Shown one piece after another: positions 45,195 to 57,693 of a DNA stretch of 64,000 nt (position 1 is its first letter; the number at the start of each line of letters is the position of its first letter). Source of the DNA: Microbacterium protaetiae (lineage in GTDB: Bacteria > Actinomycetota > Actinomycetes > Actinomycetales > Microbacteriaceae); contig NZ_CP035494.1 in assembly GCF_004135285.1 (NCBI RefSeq), forward strand, positions 3,348,001-3,412,000, written 5' to 3'. The notes beneath the pieces were generated by a model. The model saw only the letters and a list, made by a program, of their open reading frames with translations, was not told the DNA's origin and did not search any database. Position numbers and translations under genes: made by a program.

Positions 45195-47147
45195 TCAGGC
45201 GTTGCGCTCGCGCGTGTCCGCCCATTCGTCATCCGCGGCATCCGACAGCGCGGGCCGGGCTGAGGGGATCCGCGTGCCGAGCACCTGCGCCACGACGTCT
45301 TGGGCGATCTTCGACGGGGTCAGGCCCGCGTCGCGCAGAATCTCGTCGCGCGACGCGTGCGGGATGAACTCGTCGGGCAGACCCAACTCGTCGACGGCGG
45401 TGTCGATGCCCGCCTCACGCAGCACCTGGCGCACACGCGTGCCGATGCCGCCGACACGGATGCCGTCCTCGATCGTGATGACCAGGCGATGGGACGCCGC
45501 AAGCTCGACGACCGACGCGGGCACCGGCACCACCCAGCGGGGATCGACGACCGTCGCCCCGATGCCCTGCGCGCGCAGGCGGGCGGCGACATCCACCGCC
45601 ACATGGGCCATCGGCCCGATGCCGATCAAGAGCACATCGGGCGCCTCGCCGCGCACGAGCACGTCGACGCCGTCATCGAGTCGCTCAAGGGCCGGCAGGT
45701 CGTCAGCAGCCGCGCCCTTGGGGTAGCGGATGACCGTGGGCGCGTCGTCCACCGCCACCGCCTCCCGCAGCTCCTCACGCAACCGGGCAGCGTCCCGCGG
45801 CGCGGCGATGCGGATGTGTGGGACGAGCTGCAGGGTGGCCAGGTCCCAGATGCCATGGTGGCTGGGGCCGTCGGGGCCGGTCACGCCGGCCCGGTCGAGC
45901 ACGAAGGTGACCCCGGCGCGGTGCAGCCCGACATCCATCAGCACCTGATCGAAGGCGCGACCGATGAAGGTCGCGTACAGCGCCACCACCGGGTGAAGGC
46001 CGCCGTAGGCCAGCCCCGCCGCCGAGGCCACCGCATGCTGTTCGGCGATGCCGACGTCGTGCACGCGGTCGGGAAAGCGCTGCGCGAACGGCAACAGGCC
46101 CGTCGGGCGCAGCATCGCGGCGGTCACCGCCATGACCTCGGGGCGTTCTGCGCCGATCTGGGCGAGTTCTTCGGCGAAGGCATCCGTCCATGACGCTGCC
46201 TCCGCACCGCCCAGCGCACGGCCCGTGCGCGGGTCGATGCGCCCGACCGCGTGGAACTGGTCGGCCTCATCGTGCACAGCCGGCTCGTAGCCGCGCCCTT
46301 TCTCGGTGATCGTGTGGACGATGACGGGGGCGCCGTAGCGTTTGGCCAGTCGCAGCGTCTCGATCAGGGTCGGGATGTCGTGCCCGTCCACGGGCCCGAG
46401 GTATTTGATGTCGAGGTTGGAGTAGAGCGCCTCGTTTCCGGTGAACCGGGACAGGAAGCCGCGCGTGCCGCCACGCAGACCGCGGTGTATCGCCCGCCCC
46501 ACGCGCCCGAAACGACGGAACAGGTCCTCAGACCGCTCGTCGAGCTGCCGGTACGTCTGCGCGGTGCGAATGCGGTTCAGATACCGCGCCATGCCGCCGA
46601 TGGTCGGCGCATACGAGCGTCCGTTGTCATTGACGACGATCACGAGATTGCGCTCGTTGTCGTCGGAGATGTTGTTCAGCGCCTCCCACGTCATGCCGCC
46701 CGTGAGCGCGCCGTCTCCGACCACGGCAACCACGTGGCGGTCACGGCGTCCGGTGCGGGCGAAGGCACGGGAGATGCCGTCTGCCCAGCTCAGCGAACTC
46801 GACGCGTGCGAGGACTCCACGACGTCGTGTGGGCTCTCGGCCCGCTGCGGGTACCCGGCGAGCCCGTCGCGCTGCCGCAGGTGCGAGAAATCCTGACGCC
46901 CGGTCAGCAGCTTGTGCACATACGACTGGTGCCCGGTGTCGAACACGATGGGATCGTTCGGGGAATCGAAGACGCGGTGCAAGGCGATCGTCAGCTCGAC
47001 GACACCGAGATTGGGGCCCAGATGGCCGCCGGTGCGCGCGACGTTCTCGATGAGGAACGACCGGATCTCGGCGGCCAGCTGTATCAGCTGCGCCGCGCTG
47101 AGCGCATCGAGGTCACGGGGGCCCGAGATCATCGGCAGAATCGCCAT
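45195..47147 (-). CDS. dxs: 1-deoxy-D-xylulose-5-phosphate synthase
   Basis: First MEP-pathway enzyme for isoprenoids; joins pyruvate and glyceraldehyde 3-phosphate with thiamine diphosphate. It has 650 residues. TPP-binding motif region GDGALTGGMTWEALNNI near residue 145, FDTGHQSYVHKLL with the conserved His, VHTITEKGRGYEPA, and the DRAG-type VFVLDRAGVTGPDGPSHHG near 425 are all present, plus a transketolase C-terminal domain. It presumably supplies polyprenols and menaquinone. The 75-base gap to acnA has no clear terminator. Confidence 0.96.
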   Translation of the reverse strand: MAILPMISGPRDLDALSAAQLIQLAAEIRSFLIENVARTGGHLGPNLGVVELTIALHRVFDSPNDPIVFDTGHQSYVHKLLTGRQDFSHLRQRDGLAGYPQRAESPHDVVESSHASSSLSWADGISRAFARTGRRDRHVVAVVGDGALTGGMTWEALNNISDDNERNLVIVVNDNGRSYAPTIGGMARYLNRIRTAQTYRQLDERSEDLFRRFGRVGRAIHRGLRGGTRGFLSRFTGNEALYSNLDIKYLGPVDGHDIPTLIETLRLAKRYGAPVIVHTITEKGRGYEPAVHDEADQFHAVGRIDPRTGRALGGAEAASWTDAFAEELAQIGAERPEVMAVTAAMLRPTGLLPFAQRFPDRVHDVGIAEQHAVASAAGLAYGGLHPVVALYATFIGRAFDQVLMDVGLHRAGVTFVLDRAGVTGPDGPSHHGIWDLATLQLVPHIRIAAPRDAARLREELREAVAVDDAPTVIRYPKGAAADDLPALERLDDGVDVLVRGEAPDVLLIGIGPMAHVAVDVAARLRAQGIGATVVDPRWVVPVPASVVELAASHRLVITIEDGIRVGGIGTRVRQVLREAGIDTAVDELGLPDEFIPHASRDEILRDAGLTPSKIAQDVVAQVLGTRIPSARPALSDAADDEWADTRERNA

Positions 47148-47222
47148 CGGACTCCTTCCCGAACGCCGAGCGGCGAACGCGCGGTCAAGTCTAGACCGCG
47201 CGCCCGCCGCTGGCGTGAAGGC

Positions 47223-50033
<2,811 letters not shown>

Positions 50034-50144
50034 GTCTCGTCTCCTTCGTCGGCGGCGGAAGCACGGACGAACGTCCGCGGTCCCATCTTTCCCCGCCGCG
50101 AAGGTCATGACCAGTCAGGGTCACCTAACCTGCGGCGGGACGCA

Positions 50145-50168
50145 ATTTATCTTGATATCAAGATAAAT
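50145..50168. promoter_or_regulatory. 24-bp perfect palindrome upstream of acnA, probable repressor operator
   Basis: ATTTATCTTGAT followed by its exact reverse complement. It is strikingly AT-rich in this GC-rich region and lies 112 bases before the acnA start, just past the DUF3159 3' end. The form fits a MarR-family site; MarR-type TamR of Streptomyces controls aconitase, so a similar circuit is plausible. Confidence 0.7.
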
Positions 50169-50171
50169 ATA

Positions 50172-50939
50172 TCACTGGCCGCTTGGCGACGAAGGCTCCG
50201 ACACATCGGCTCCGGCCTTCGGATACAGCCCACGTACGGCGAGCCAGGTCACCGCCACCATGGGCGCGAACAGCGGCAGGCCCATGATCAGCTTGAGCGT
50301 GCCCAGCGCCGTCACCTGGTCGGTCAGAAACAGCGGAAGCTCGACGGCCAGACGCGCCGCGAACAGCGCAGCCCAGGCGATCGTCAGCCAGAAGAACACG
50401 CGACGTTTGCGACGATCGGCACGCCATGCGGTGCCGTCGTTCATGAGCCAGCCGACGGCAAGCCCGATCAACGGCCAGCCCACAAGTGCCGAGATCAGCA
50501 GGGCGGTGCCGTACGCGCCGTTGGTGACCAGGCCCAGGATGAAGTTGTCGGCGGCCCGCCCCGTCCACAGCGCCAGCGCGGCGGCGGCACCCGTGGCGAC
50601 GAGCCCGCCGATCGCGGCCGAGGCCGGAGAGCGCATGATCAGGCGCACCGCAGTGAACACGACAGCGAGCCCCACCGAGAGCCCGACGGCCAGCCAGAGG
50701 TCGCCCTGATGCGTCTGCGGGTCGACGGTGATCGTCCAGACGAGAACGAAAACCAGGGTGGGCAGGACGGATTCGAGGATGCCGCGCCAGCCCCCCATCG
50801 CGTGCCACACGATGTGCCCGGTGCTCGCCGACTGCCCGGGATCGAGCCCGGCGCGTCGAGCGGCCCCGCCCAGCGCAGCACCGAGGATGTCGGATGCCGC
50901 CGGGCCGGCGGCATCCTTGCGCGGTTCGTCGTCGCTCAC
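50172..50939 (-). CDS. DUF3159 membrane protein
   Basis: 255 residues, actinobacteria-specific. A short polar N-terminus is followed by six to seven helices: GILESVLPTLVFVLVWTITVD, LWLAVGLSVGLAVVFTAVRLIM, then IGGLVATGAAAALALWTG and a conserved pair around AYGTALLISALVGWPLIGLAVGWLMNDGTAWR, ending in a TAIAWAALFAARLAVELPLFL-like helix and a last segment. Function unknown. It overlaps DUF3710 by 4 bases; the dut-DUF3710-DUF3159 order is conserved in relatives. Confidence 0.88.
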   Translation of the reverse strand: MSDDEPRKDAAGPAASDILGAALGGAARRAGLDPGQSASTGHIVWHAMGGWRGILESVLPTLVFVLVWTITVDPQTHQGDLWLAVGLSVGLAVVFTAVRLIMRSPASAAIGGLVATGAAAALALWTGRAADNFILGLVTNGAYGTALLISALVGWPLIGLAVGWLMNDGTAWRADRRKRRVFFWLTIAWAALFAARLAVELPLFLTDQVTALGTLKLIMGLPLFAPMVAVTWLAVRGLYPKAGADVSEPSSPSGQ

Positions 50940-51532
50940 GCCGCTCCCGGCGTCGAGGGCATCTTCAGCGGGATGAGATCACGCGGGGGCATCGGCGAGC
51001 CGCCGCGCACCACGACGATCGATCGGAAGAGATCTTCGACCCGTTCGGCCGCCTCGACGTCGCCGGTGGCCGCTCCCCCGATCACGCCGCGCAGGAACCA
51101 GCGCGGTCCGTCGACCCCGACGAAGCGGGCCAGACGGCGTGCGGGCTGGCCATCGGGGTCGGTCACCGGCACCTCAGCCAGAAGCTCGGCACCCAGCGGA
51201 CCCTCGCGCTCTTCGACGCGGCCGCCCTGCTGGCGCACCTGCTGGCGGATCTGCTCACGGGTCTCGTCCCACAGACCGCTCGAGCGTGGGGCGGCGAACG
51301 GCTGCACCTGCAGCGTCGAACCCACGTAGTCGAGCCCCACAGCCACGATGCGCTGGGTCTGCTCCTCGACCTCGAGGCGCAGATTCAGGCCCTCACGCGG
51401 CAGGATCTTGATGCCGCCGAGGTCGATGTAGGGACGGACCGGATTGGCTTCGGAGTCGTCGAACGGACCGGATTCCGCGCGGTCCGCCGGGGCGGACTTG
51501 CGCGGACCGTCGGGCTCGGTCTGGTCGGTCAT
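50936..51532 (-). CDS. DUF3710 family protein
   Basis: 198 residues, soluble. The core reads RPYIDLGGIKILPREGLNLRLEV, then GSTLQVQPFAAPRSSGLWDETREQIRQQVRQQGG, GPLGAELLAEVP and RFVGVDGPRWFLRGVIGG, matching DUF3710. A charged N-terminus precedes it. Role unknown. It lies between dut and DUF3159 with 4-bp overlaps on both sides, so the three proteins are made together. Confidence 0.9.
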   Translation of the reverse strand: MTDQTEPDGPRKSAPADRAESGPFDDSEANPVRPYIDLGGIKILPREGLNLRLEVEEQTQRIVAVGLDYVGSTLQVQPFAAPRSSGLWDETREQIRQQVRQQGGRVEEREGPLGAELLAEVPVTDPDGQPARRLARFVGVDGPRWFLRGVIGGAATGDVEAAERVEDLFRSIVVVRGGSPMPPRDLIPLKMPSTPGAA

Positions 51533-51984
51533 GAGGTTCTCCTCGTCTCGTTCGTGTAGCCGGTGGAACCGAATCCGCCTTCGCCGCGGGCGCTCTCATC
51601 GAGCGCGTCGACGGGAATGAAGCGGGCCCGGCTCACCGGCATGATGACCAGCTGCGCGATGCGATCGCCGACGGCGATCTCGTACGCCTCGCGCGCGTCG
51701 GTGTTCAGCAGCGTCACCTTCAGCTCACCGCGGTATCCGGCGTCGACGGTGCCCGGGGCATTCACGATGGTGATGCCGTGCTTGGTCGCCAGTCCGCTGC
51801 GCGGGACCACGAACGCGACGTAGCCGTCGGGCAGCGCGATGCGCACGCCGGTGCCCACCAGCGCACGCTGGCCGGGCTCGAGCCGCAGTGCCTCGGCCGA
51901 CACGAGATCGGCGCCGGCGTCGCCGGGGTGCGCGTAGGCCGGAAGCTCGGGGGCGATAATGGGGACGTCCACGGTTTCGGTCAC
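51529..51984 (-). CDS. dut: dUTP diphosphatase
   Basis: Hydrolyses dUTP to dUMP, keeping uracil out of DNA. It has 151 residues as in trimeric dUTPases. The five motifs: DAGADLVSA (I), PRSGLATKHG (II), GTVDAGYRGELKV (III, catalytic Asp in the VDAGYRGE loop), GDRIAQLVIMP (IV) and GEGGFGSTG (V, P-loop-like tail). It starts at 51984, divergent from the DUF3093 gene across 18 bases. Confidence 0.97.
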   Translation of the reverse strand: MTETVDVPIIAPELPAYAHPGDAGADLVSAEALRLEPGQRALVGTGVRIALPDGYVAFVVPRSGLATKHGITIVNAPGTVDAGYRGELKVTLLNTDAREAYEIAVGDRIAQLVIMPVSRARFIPVDALDESARGEGGFGSTGYTNETRRTS

Positions 51985-52002
51985 TCAACGAGGGTAATGC
52001 AG

Positions 52003-52491
52003 ATGACATCAACGGATGCCACGAGTACGGCGCACTCTGCGTATCGGGAGCGCCTCACCCCGTCGCTGTGGGCCTTCGTCAGCGCGGCCGTGGTCGCTCC
52101 GATGGCGGCAATGGTGTTCGTGCCCTTCGACAAGACCGTCGCCCTCGCGGCCGGAGTGGTCGTCGCCGTCCTGGTGATAGCCCTGTTGATCGCCGCCGCT
52201 CCCCGGGTCGAGGTGCGCGGCGCAGAACTGCGTGCGGGGCGTGCGCACATCCCCGTCGCCGCGCTGGGTGAAGCCGAGCCCTTCGCGGGTGAGGACGCCC
52301 GCCAGCTGCGCGGACCGGGTCTGCAGCGCGACGCATGGCATCTCATCCGCGGCGGCATCGACGGGCTCATCCAGGTGCCGGTCACCGACCCGCAGGATCC
52401 GACCCCGGTGTGGGTGATCTCGTCGCGGACGCCGGACCGACTGGCCGCCGCGATTCGGCGGGCACAGCGGGCGGCGTCCGCGACCGTCTAG
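52003..52491 (+). CDS. DUF3093 membrane protein
   Basis: 162 residues. Two adjacent helices at about 19-38 (LWAFVSAAVVAPMAAMVFVPF) and 43-62 (VALAAGVVVAVLVIALLIAAA) are followed by a cytoplasmic beta-rich region (VEVRGAELRAGRAHIPVAALGEAEPF, then PGLQRDAWHLIRGGIDGLIQVPVTD). It matches DUF3093, an actinobacterial family usually next to dut. The ATG at 52003 is preferred because GAGGG is 8 bases upstream; another ATG lies at 51997. Confidence 0.88.
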   Translation: MTSTDATSTAHSAYRERLTPSLWAFVSAAVVAPMAAMVFVPFDKTVALAAGVVVAVLVIALLIAAAPRVEVRGAELRAGRAHIPVAALGEAEPFAGEDARQLRGPGLQRDAWHLIRGGIDGLIQVPVTDPQDPTPVWVISSRTPDRLAAAIRRAQRAASATV

Positions 52492-52495
52492 CTGG

Positions 52496-52789
52496 TCAGG
52501 CCGCGCACTCGATGCAGATGGGACCTGCGGCGTCTTCGTGATCGAGCTGCGACCGGTGCTTGACCAGGAAGCAGCTCACACAGGTGAACTCGTCTTCCTG
52601 AGGGGGAAGCACGACGACATCGAGTTCGAGGTCCGAAAGATCCGCGCCCGGAAGCTCGAAGCCGGACGGGTTGTCCGAGTCCTCGGACTCACCCGATCCG
52701 GCCATCTTGTCCGGCACGCGCTCCTTGAGAGCCTCGATCGATTCGCTCTCGTCCTCGTTCTTGCGCGGGGCGTCGTAATCGGTGGCCAT
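52496..52789 (-). CDS. DUF4193 family protein
   Basis: 97 residues, highly conserved in actinobacteria and of unknown function. It opens with ATDYDAPRKNEDE, has an acidic middle, and ends with the family CxxC pairs EFTCVSCFLVKHRSQL and GPICIECAA, probably a zinc-binding site. It runs convergently with the DUF3093 gene (4-base gap) and is divergent from sepH. The acidic, low-hydrophobicity make-up suggests a cytoplasmic regulatory partner rather than an enzyme. Confidence 0.92.
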   Translation of the reverse strand: MATDYDAPRKNEDESESIEALKERVPDKMAGSGESEDSDNPSGFELPGADLSDLELDVVVLPPQEDEFTCVSCFLVKHRSQLDHEDAAGPICIECAA

Positions 52790-53001
52790 TGGCTGAAGTC
52801 TCTACTTTCCCATTGTGTGCCGCTGCCCGAAGGGGCGGCGATAGTTTGCACGACGTCGAGCGATTTCGCAAATGGATGTCGCAGGATCGTGTTCGGGCGC
52901 TCCGATCCAGCGATGAAACCCGCGGCACGCCCGCGATATTCCCGGCCGCACGGGTGCGTGCATGCGACCATGGCACAACAGCGAAGGAAAGGCGCGTTCG
53001 C

Positions 53002-54030
53002 ATGGAACAGCTCAGGGTCATCGGATCGGAAGACGACGCCCTCGTCTTGGCGACCGAGTCCGGCACTCGCTTCACGCTCCCCGTCAACGAGGTGCTGCGC
53101 AGCGAGCTCAAGCGGTCGCATCGACAGCAGGATGCCGAGCCCCGCGGTCCCCGCCCGAGTCCTCGCGACATCCAGTCGCGCATCCGCTCCGGCATGACCG
53201 CCGCCGAGGTCGCCGAGGCACTCGGCATCACCGTCGACGACGTCGCGCGATATGAGGGACCCGTGCTCGCCGAACGCGAGCACGTGGTGGGGCAGGCGCT
53301 GGCCGTTCCCGTCCTGGTCGCCGGCGATCTCGACGAGGCGTCGCAGACGTTCGGCGGCGCCGTGCGGGCCAAGCTCGCCGAGGCGGGCGCCACCGGCGAA
53401 CGGTGGACGAGCTGGAAAGACGATCACACCTGGATCATCAAGCTGGAGTTCACTTCGGCCGATGTCGATCATGACGCACGCTGGAGCTTTGAGCCGCGCC
53501 GCGGCACCCTCTCGCCGTTGAACGCCGATGCGACCCAGCTGTCCCGCCAGGGCTCTCTTCCCGACGGCCTGATCCCCCGCCTGCGCGCACTCGACACGCC
53601 CGCACCCAAGGACGACTCACGGTTCGACGCCGAGCAGTTCGGTCCGCGGCGCATGCGTGCCGAGGCAGAGGAGGCGGCCCAGGCCGCCGCACCCGCCGCC
53701 GTGCAGAACGCCGCCATCAAACGCGCGCCCGAGCAGTCGCAGACCTCGAGCGAGACCGCCGACCTGCTCGAGGCGCTGCGACGCAGGCGAGGGCAGCGGG
53801 CACCGTTACCCGAGCCGCAGGATGAGCAGCCGACCTCGGCTGCACACCCCGTCGCGCTGTTCGACGCCCTCGAACCCGGCTACGACGGCAGCGCCGCGCC
53901 GGAGGCGGAGCCGGCATCAGACGGCTCCGAGCGCGAGGCCGCCTCGTCGGGCGAGGTGCGCCGCAAGGGCCGCCCGGCCATGCCGTCATGGGATGAGATA
54001 GTCTTCGGCGCCCGCACCGAAGACAGCTGA
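53002..54030 (+). CDS. sepH: Septation protein SepH (DUF3071)
   Basis: 342 residues. The N-terminal DUF3071 domain (LRVIGSEDDALVLATESGTRFTL at 4-26, helix-turn-helix-like part with SGMTAAEVAEALGITVDDVARYEGP near residue 90) is the Streptomyces/Mycobacterium SepH domain that interacts with FtsZ and promotes ring assembly. A long disordered Ala/Pro/Glu tail follows and ends in GRPAMPSWDEIVFG, the short conserved C-terminal motif. The 212-bp gap from DUF4193 holds divergent promoters. ATG at 53002; longer frames upstream lack similarity. Confidence 0.92.
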   Translation: MEQLRVIGSEDDALVLATESGTRFTLPVNEVLRSELKRSHRQQDAEPRGPRPSPRDIQSRIRSGMTAAEVAEALGITVDDVARYEGPVLAEREHVVGQALAVPVLVAGDLDEASQTFGGAVRAKLAEAGATGERWTSWKDDHTWIIKLEFTSADVDHDARWSFEPRRGTLSPLNADATQLSRQGSLPDGLIPRLRALDTPAPKDDSRFDAEQFGPRRMRAEAEEAAQAAAPAAVQNAAIKRAPEQSQTSSETADLLEALRRRRGQRAPLPEPQDEQPTSAAHPVALFDALEPGYDGSAAPEAEPASDGSEREAASSGEVRRKGRPAMPSWDEIVFGARTEDS

Positions 54031-54031
54031 C

Positions 54032-55159
54032 TCAGGCGAACGCGCCCAGACGGATCAGCGGCACGGTGGTCTCTTCGGGACTGAGCGATCCATGCTGGCC
54101 GATCATCTTCTGCCCTGCCTTGTCGGCCGGACGGTCGTCGTAGTACACGACGGCGCCGCGCGCGGCCACCACGACGTCGCCGATGCGCGGGCGCACTGCG
54201 GCATCCACCCTGCCGAAAAGTCCGGCCTCGATCGCCTCATCGCGCGAGAGAACCCAGGAGCGCGTGCTCTCGGCCGCGGACCACGCCGTGTGCACGCGTG
54301 CGGCGAAGCCGTCTTCGGCGTACAGGTGCAGCATCCGCGGCTCGCCGCCGATCAGCCGCACCCCGTCCAGCAACGGGTCTGCCTCGCCCAGCAGCACGTG
54401 CCGGTGTCGCGGTACGTCCACCATGCCGTGATCGGCGGTGACCACCGCACCGACCCCATTCGGCAACGAGCGCGAGAGCTCGCGCACGGCCGCGTCGACG
54501 TCTTCGAGAGCCGTCGACCACTGCTCGGACTGCCAGCCGTGCTTGTGTCCGGCGCCGTCGAGATCGGGGGTGTACACGTAGACGAGGGATCCAGGATGCC
54601 GCGCCGCGAGATCCGCCGCCAGCTGAGCACGCTCGCCGACGCCGGCCGCCGTGTGCATCCGGGCTCCGCGCGTGGTCGCGCGCGTGAATCCGGATGCCCC
54701 GAACTCGGGACGGGTGACCACGAAGCAGGGGCGTCCTCGTGCGGCTTCCCGCGACATCAGCGGCTCGGCGCGCTGCCAGGTGTCGGGATCGATCGACCCG
54801 TCGTCCCAGCCCTTGAGCTGGTTGACCACCGCATCGGTGCCGGGCACACGGGTCCGGTAGCCCACGATTCCGTGCTCGCCCGGATCGGCGCCGGTGAGCA
54901 GGCTGGTCAGCGCCGCGGCCGTCGTCGAGGGGAACACCGTGCGGGCGACATCCTTCTTCGTGCGGTGGGCGGCCAAGAACCGGGCGTGTCCCAGCCGAGC
55001 GGCGAGGTTGTGGGCGCCCAGTCCGTCGACGGTGAAGACGATGGCGCTGCGTGCCGGCGCGAACCAGTCAGATGCCCCCGACAGTGCGGCCACCAGCTGC
55101 GGCACGACACCGGTGAGGCTGCGGGCTCCGGGCGTGGCCGCCGGTAGGCTGAGTGTCAT
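54032..55159 (-). CDS. Alkaline phosphatase superfamily phosphodiesterase/pyrophosphatase
   Basis: 375 residues. Metal-site motifs of the nucleotide pyrophosphatase branch: [15 protein letters not shown] (metal Asp), [17 protein letters not shown] with the nucleophilic Thr, [27 protein letters not shown] (Asp/His) and [11 protein letters not shown] (Asp-His). It could act on nucleotides or phosphonates; without a signal peptide it appears cytosolic. It lies convergent to sepH (one-base gap) and divergent from parC. Confidence 0.9.
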   Translation of the reverse strand: MTLSLPAATPGARSLTGVVPQLVAALSGASDWFAPARSAIVFTVDGLGAHNLAARLGHARFLAAHRTKKDVARTVFPSTTAAALTSLLTGADPGEHGIVGYRTRVPGTDAVVNQLKGWDDGSIDPDTWQRAEPLMSREAARGRPCFVVTRPEFGASGFTRATTRGARMHTAAGVGERAQLAADLAARHPGSLVYVYTPDLDGAGHKHGWQSEQWSTALEDVDAAVRELSRSLPNGVGAVVTADHGMVDVPRHRHVLLGEADPLLDGVRLIGGEPRMLHLYAEDGFAARVHTAWSAAESTRSWVLSRDEAIEAGLFGRVDAAVRPRIGDVVVAARGAVVYYDDRPADKAGQKMIGQHGSLSPEETTVPLIRLGAFA

Positions 55160-55209
55160 CGGGGCCAGTCTCGCACACCGCCCCCGCCCGCCATCCGAAC
55201 CGGAGCCGT

Positions 55210-57663
55210 ATGCCTGCCAAGACCCCTACGCCATCGAGCCCGAGCCACGAGCGCATCGAAGACGTCGACGTCTCGGCTGAGATGCAAGGGTCGTACCTCG
55301 AGTACGCGTATTCGGTCATCTACTCCCGCGCACTGCCCGACGCCCGCGACGGGCTCAAGCCGGTGCAGCGGCGCATCCTGTTCCAGATGGCCGAGATGGG
55401 CCTGCGCCCCGACCGCGGGCACGTCAAGAGCGCGCGCGTCGTCGGCGAGGTGATGGGAAAGCTCCACCCACACGGCGACTCGGCCATCTACGACGCCCTC
55501 GTGCGCCTTGCTCAGCCGTTCACGCTGCGCGTGCCGCTGGTCGACGGGCACGGCAACTTCGGCTCGCTCGACGACGGCCCCGCGGCGGCCCGCTACACCG
55601 AGGCACGCCTGGCTCCCCCGGCTCTGGCCATGACCGAGAGTCTTGACGAAGACGTCGTCGACTTCATCCCGAACTACGACGGACAATTCCAGCAGCCCGC
55701 CGTGCTGCCGGCGGCGTTCCCGAACCTGCTCGTCAACGGGGCGTCGGGCATCGCGGTCGGCATGGCCACGAACATGGCCCCGCACAATCTGATCGAGGTC
55801 GTCGCCGCCGCCACCCATCTGCTCGAGCATCCCGAGGCCACCGTCGATGAGCTGATGGAGTTCGTTCCCGGCCCCGATCTGCCCGGCGGGGGCATCATCA
55901 CCGGCGTCGACGGTATCAAGGACGCCTACCGCACCGGACGCGGCGCGTTCCGCACCCGGGCCAAGGTGTCGGTTGAGCAGCTCGGGCCGCGAAAGACCGG
56001 CCTGGTCGTCACCGAGCTCCCCTATCTCGTCGGCCCCGAGCGGGTGATCGAGAAGATCAAAGACGCCGTGCAGGCCAAGAAGCTCACCGGCATCTCAGAC
56101 GTCGCCGACCTCACCGACCGCAAGAACGGCCTGCGCCTGGTCATCACGGTCAAGACCGGCTTCGATCCGCACGCCGTTCTCGAGCACCTGTACCGGCTGA
56201 CTCCGCTCGAGGACTCGTTCTCGATGAACAACGTCGCCCTGGTCGACGGACAGCCGCAGACCCTCGGTCTGCGCGAGCTGCTGCAGGTCTACCTCGATCA
56301 TCGGCTGAAGGTCGTCACACGCCGCAGCGAGTACCGCCTGGCACGGCGGCGCGAGCGGCTGCACCTGGTCGAGGGCCTGCTGATAGCGATCCTCGACATC
56401 GACGAGGTCATCCAGGTGATCCGGGCCTCAGATGACAGCGAGCAGGCACGCACCCGTCTGCGCGCGGTGTTCGATCTCTCCGAGCCGCAGGCCGAGTACA
56501 TCCTCGAGCTGCGGCTGCGACGGCTCACCAAGTTCTCACGCATCGAGCTGGAAGCCGAACGCGACCAGCTGAAGACCGAGATCGCCGCGCTCGTCGAGCT
56601 GCTCGGATCCGAGGTGCTGCTGCGACAGCAGGTGGCCCGCGAGCTGGATGCCGCAGCCGACGCCTATGGCACGCCCCGACGCACCCTGCTGCTCAACGGC
56701 GGCCCGGTGCAGCCGCGCAGTGGCCGCGCCGCGCCCGCACTCGAGATCGCCGACACCCCCTGCCGCGTGTTCCTCTCGGCCACCGGTCGGATGGTGCGTG
56801 CCGATCTGAATCCCGACGCCCCGGATGGCGGCATCCTCACGCCTGCCCGCCGGTCGAAGCACGACGCCATCCGCTCCCGCGTCGACACGACCTCGCGGGG
56901 TGACCTCGGCGCCGTCACCAACACCGGACGACTGGTGCGCCTCACACCGGTCGATCTTCCTTCGGTGCCCGGCAACTCCGTGCAGCTGGGCGCGGGCACC
57001 CGTGTCGACCAGTATCTGGCGCTTGCCAAGGGGGAACACGTGGTGGCCCTGGTTCCGCTGACCGCCGAGCCGGTGATAGCGCTGGGCACCGCCCAGGGCG
57101 TCGTCAAGCGCGTTGCCGCCACCGAGCTGTCGAACAAGCCCGAGGTCGAGATCATCGCACTCAAGCCCGGCGATGCCGTCGTGGGCGCGGCCCCTGCAGC
57201 CGACGACGCCGAGCTCGTCTTCGTCACCTCCGATGCCCAGCTGCTGCATTTCGCCGCGTCTGCCGTGCGCGCCCAGGGCCGTTCGGCAGGCGGAATGGCG
57301 GGCATGCGGGTTTCAGCGGGAGAACGTGCCCTCTCCTTCGACGTGCTGCCGGCTGATGCCGTCGACGCGGTCGTGGTCACCATCGCCGGGTCCACCCAGG
57401 TCCTGGCGGGGGCGGATGCTGGAACGGGAAAGGTCTCGTCGTTCTCAGAGTTCCCCGCCAAGGGGCGAGGCACCGGCGGTGTGCGCGCTCAGCGCTTTCT
57501 CAAGGGCGAAGACGCCCTCACCCTCGCCTGGGTGGGTGTTGACCCGCGGGCGGTGGGCACCGATGGCGCGGTGCGCCAGCTGCCGCAGGATCGTGCCAAG
57601 CGCGACGCCTCCGGCGTGCCGCTGGACGGCGTGATCGGCGCCCTGGGTACGGCCGTGCGCTGA
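55210..57663 (+). CDS. parC: DNA topoisomerase IV subunit A
   Basis: Cuts and rejoins DNA to decatenate chromosomes. It has 817 residues from the ATG at 55210. The breakage domain starts with [32 protein letters not shown] and has the catalytic Tyr in [10 protein letters not shown], preceded by the quinolone-region [20 protein letters not shown] GyrA-like C-terminal beta-pinwheel of six blades follows ([30 protein letters not shown] and so on) but lacks the GyrA-box that marks gyrase, so I call ParC. It is convergent with parE. Confidence 0.93.
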   Translation: MPAKTPTPSSPSHERIEDVDVSAEMQGSYLEYAYSVIYSRALPDARDGLKPVQRRILFQMAEMGLRPDRGHVKSARVVGEVMGKLHPHGDSAIYDALVRLAQPFTLRVPLVDGHGNFGSLDDGPAAARYTEARLAPPALAMTESLDEDVVDFIPNYDGQFQQPAVLPAAFPNLLVNGASGIAVGMATNMAPHNLIEVVAAATHLLEHPEATVDELMEFVPGPDLPGGGIITGVDGIKDAYRTGRGAFRTRAKVSVEQLGPRKTGLVVTELPYLVGPERVIEKIKDAVQAKKLTGISDVADLTDRKNGLRLVITVKTGFDPHAVLEHLYRLTPLEDSFSMNNVALVDGQPQTLGLRELLQVYLDHRLKVVTRRSEYRLARRRERLHLVEGLLIAILDIDEVIQVIRASDDSEQARTRLRAVFDLSEPQAEYILELRLRRLTKFSRIELEAERDQLKTEIAALVELLGSEVLLRQQVARELDAAADAYGTPRRTLLLNGGPVQPRSGRAAPALEIADTPCRVFLSATGRMVRADLNPDAPDGGILTPARRSKHDAIRSRVDTTSRGDLGAVTNTGRLVRLTPVDLPSVPGNSVQLGAGTRVDQYLALAKGEHVVALVPLTAEPVIALGTAQGVVKRVAATELSNKPEVEIIALKPGDAVVGAAPAADDAELVFVTSDAQLLHFAASAVRAQGRSAGGMAGMRVSAGERALSFDVLPADAVDAVVVTIAGSTQVLAGADAGTGKVSSFSEFPAKGRGTGGVRAQRFLKGEDALTLAWVGVDPRAVGTDGAVRQLPQDRAKRDASGVPLDGVIGALGTAVR

Positions 57664-57693
57664 GGCCCTCGGGCACCGAGCCGCGCCCGGGCG

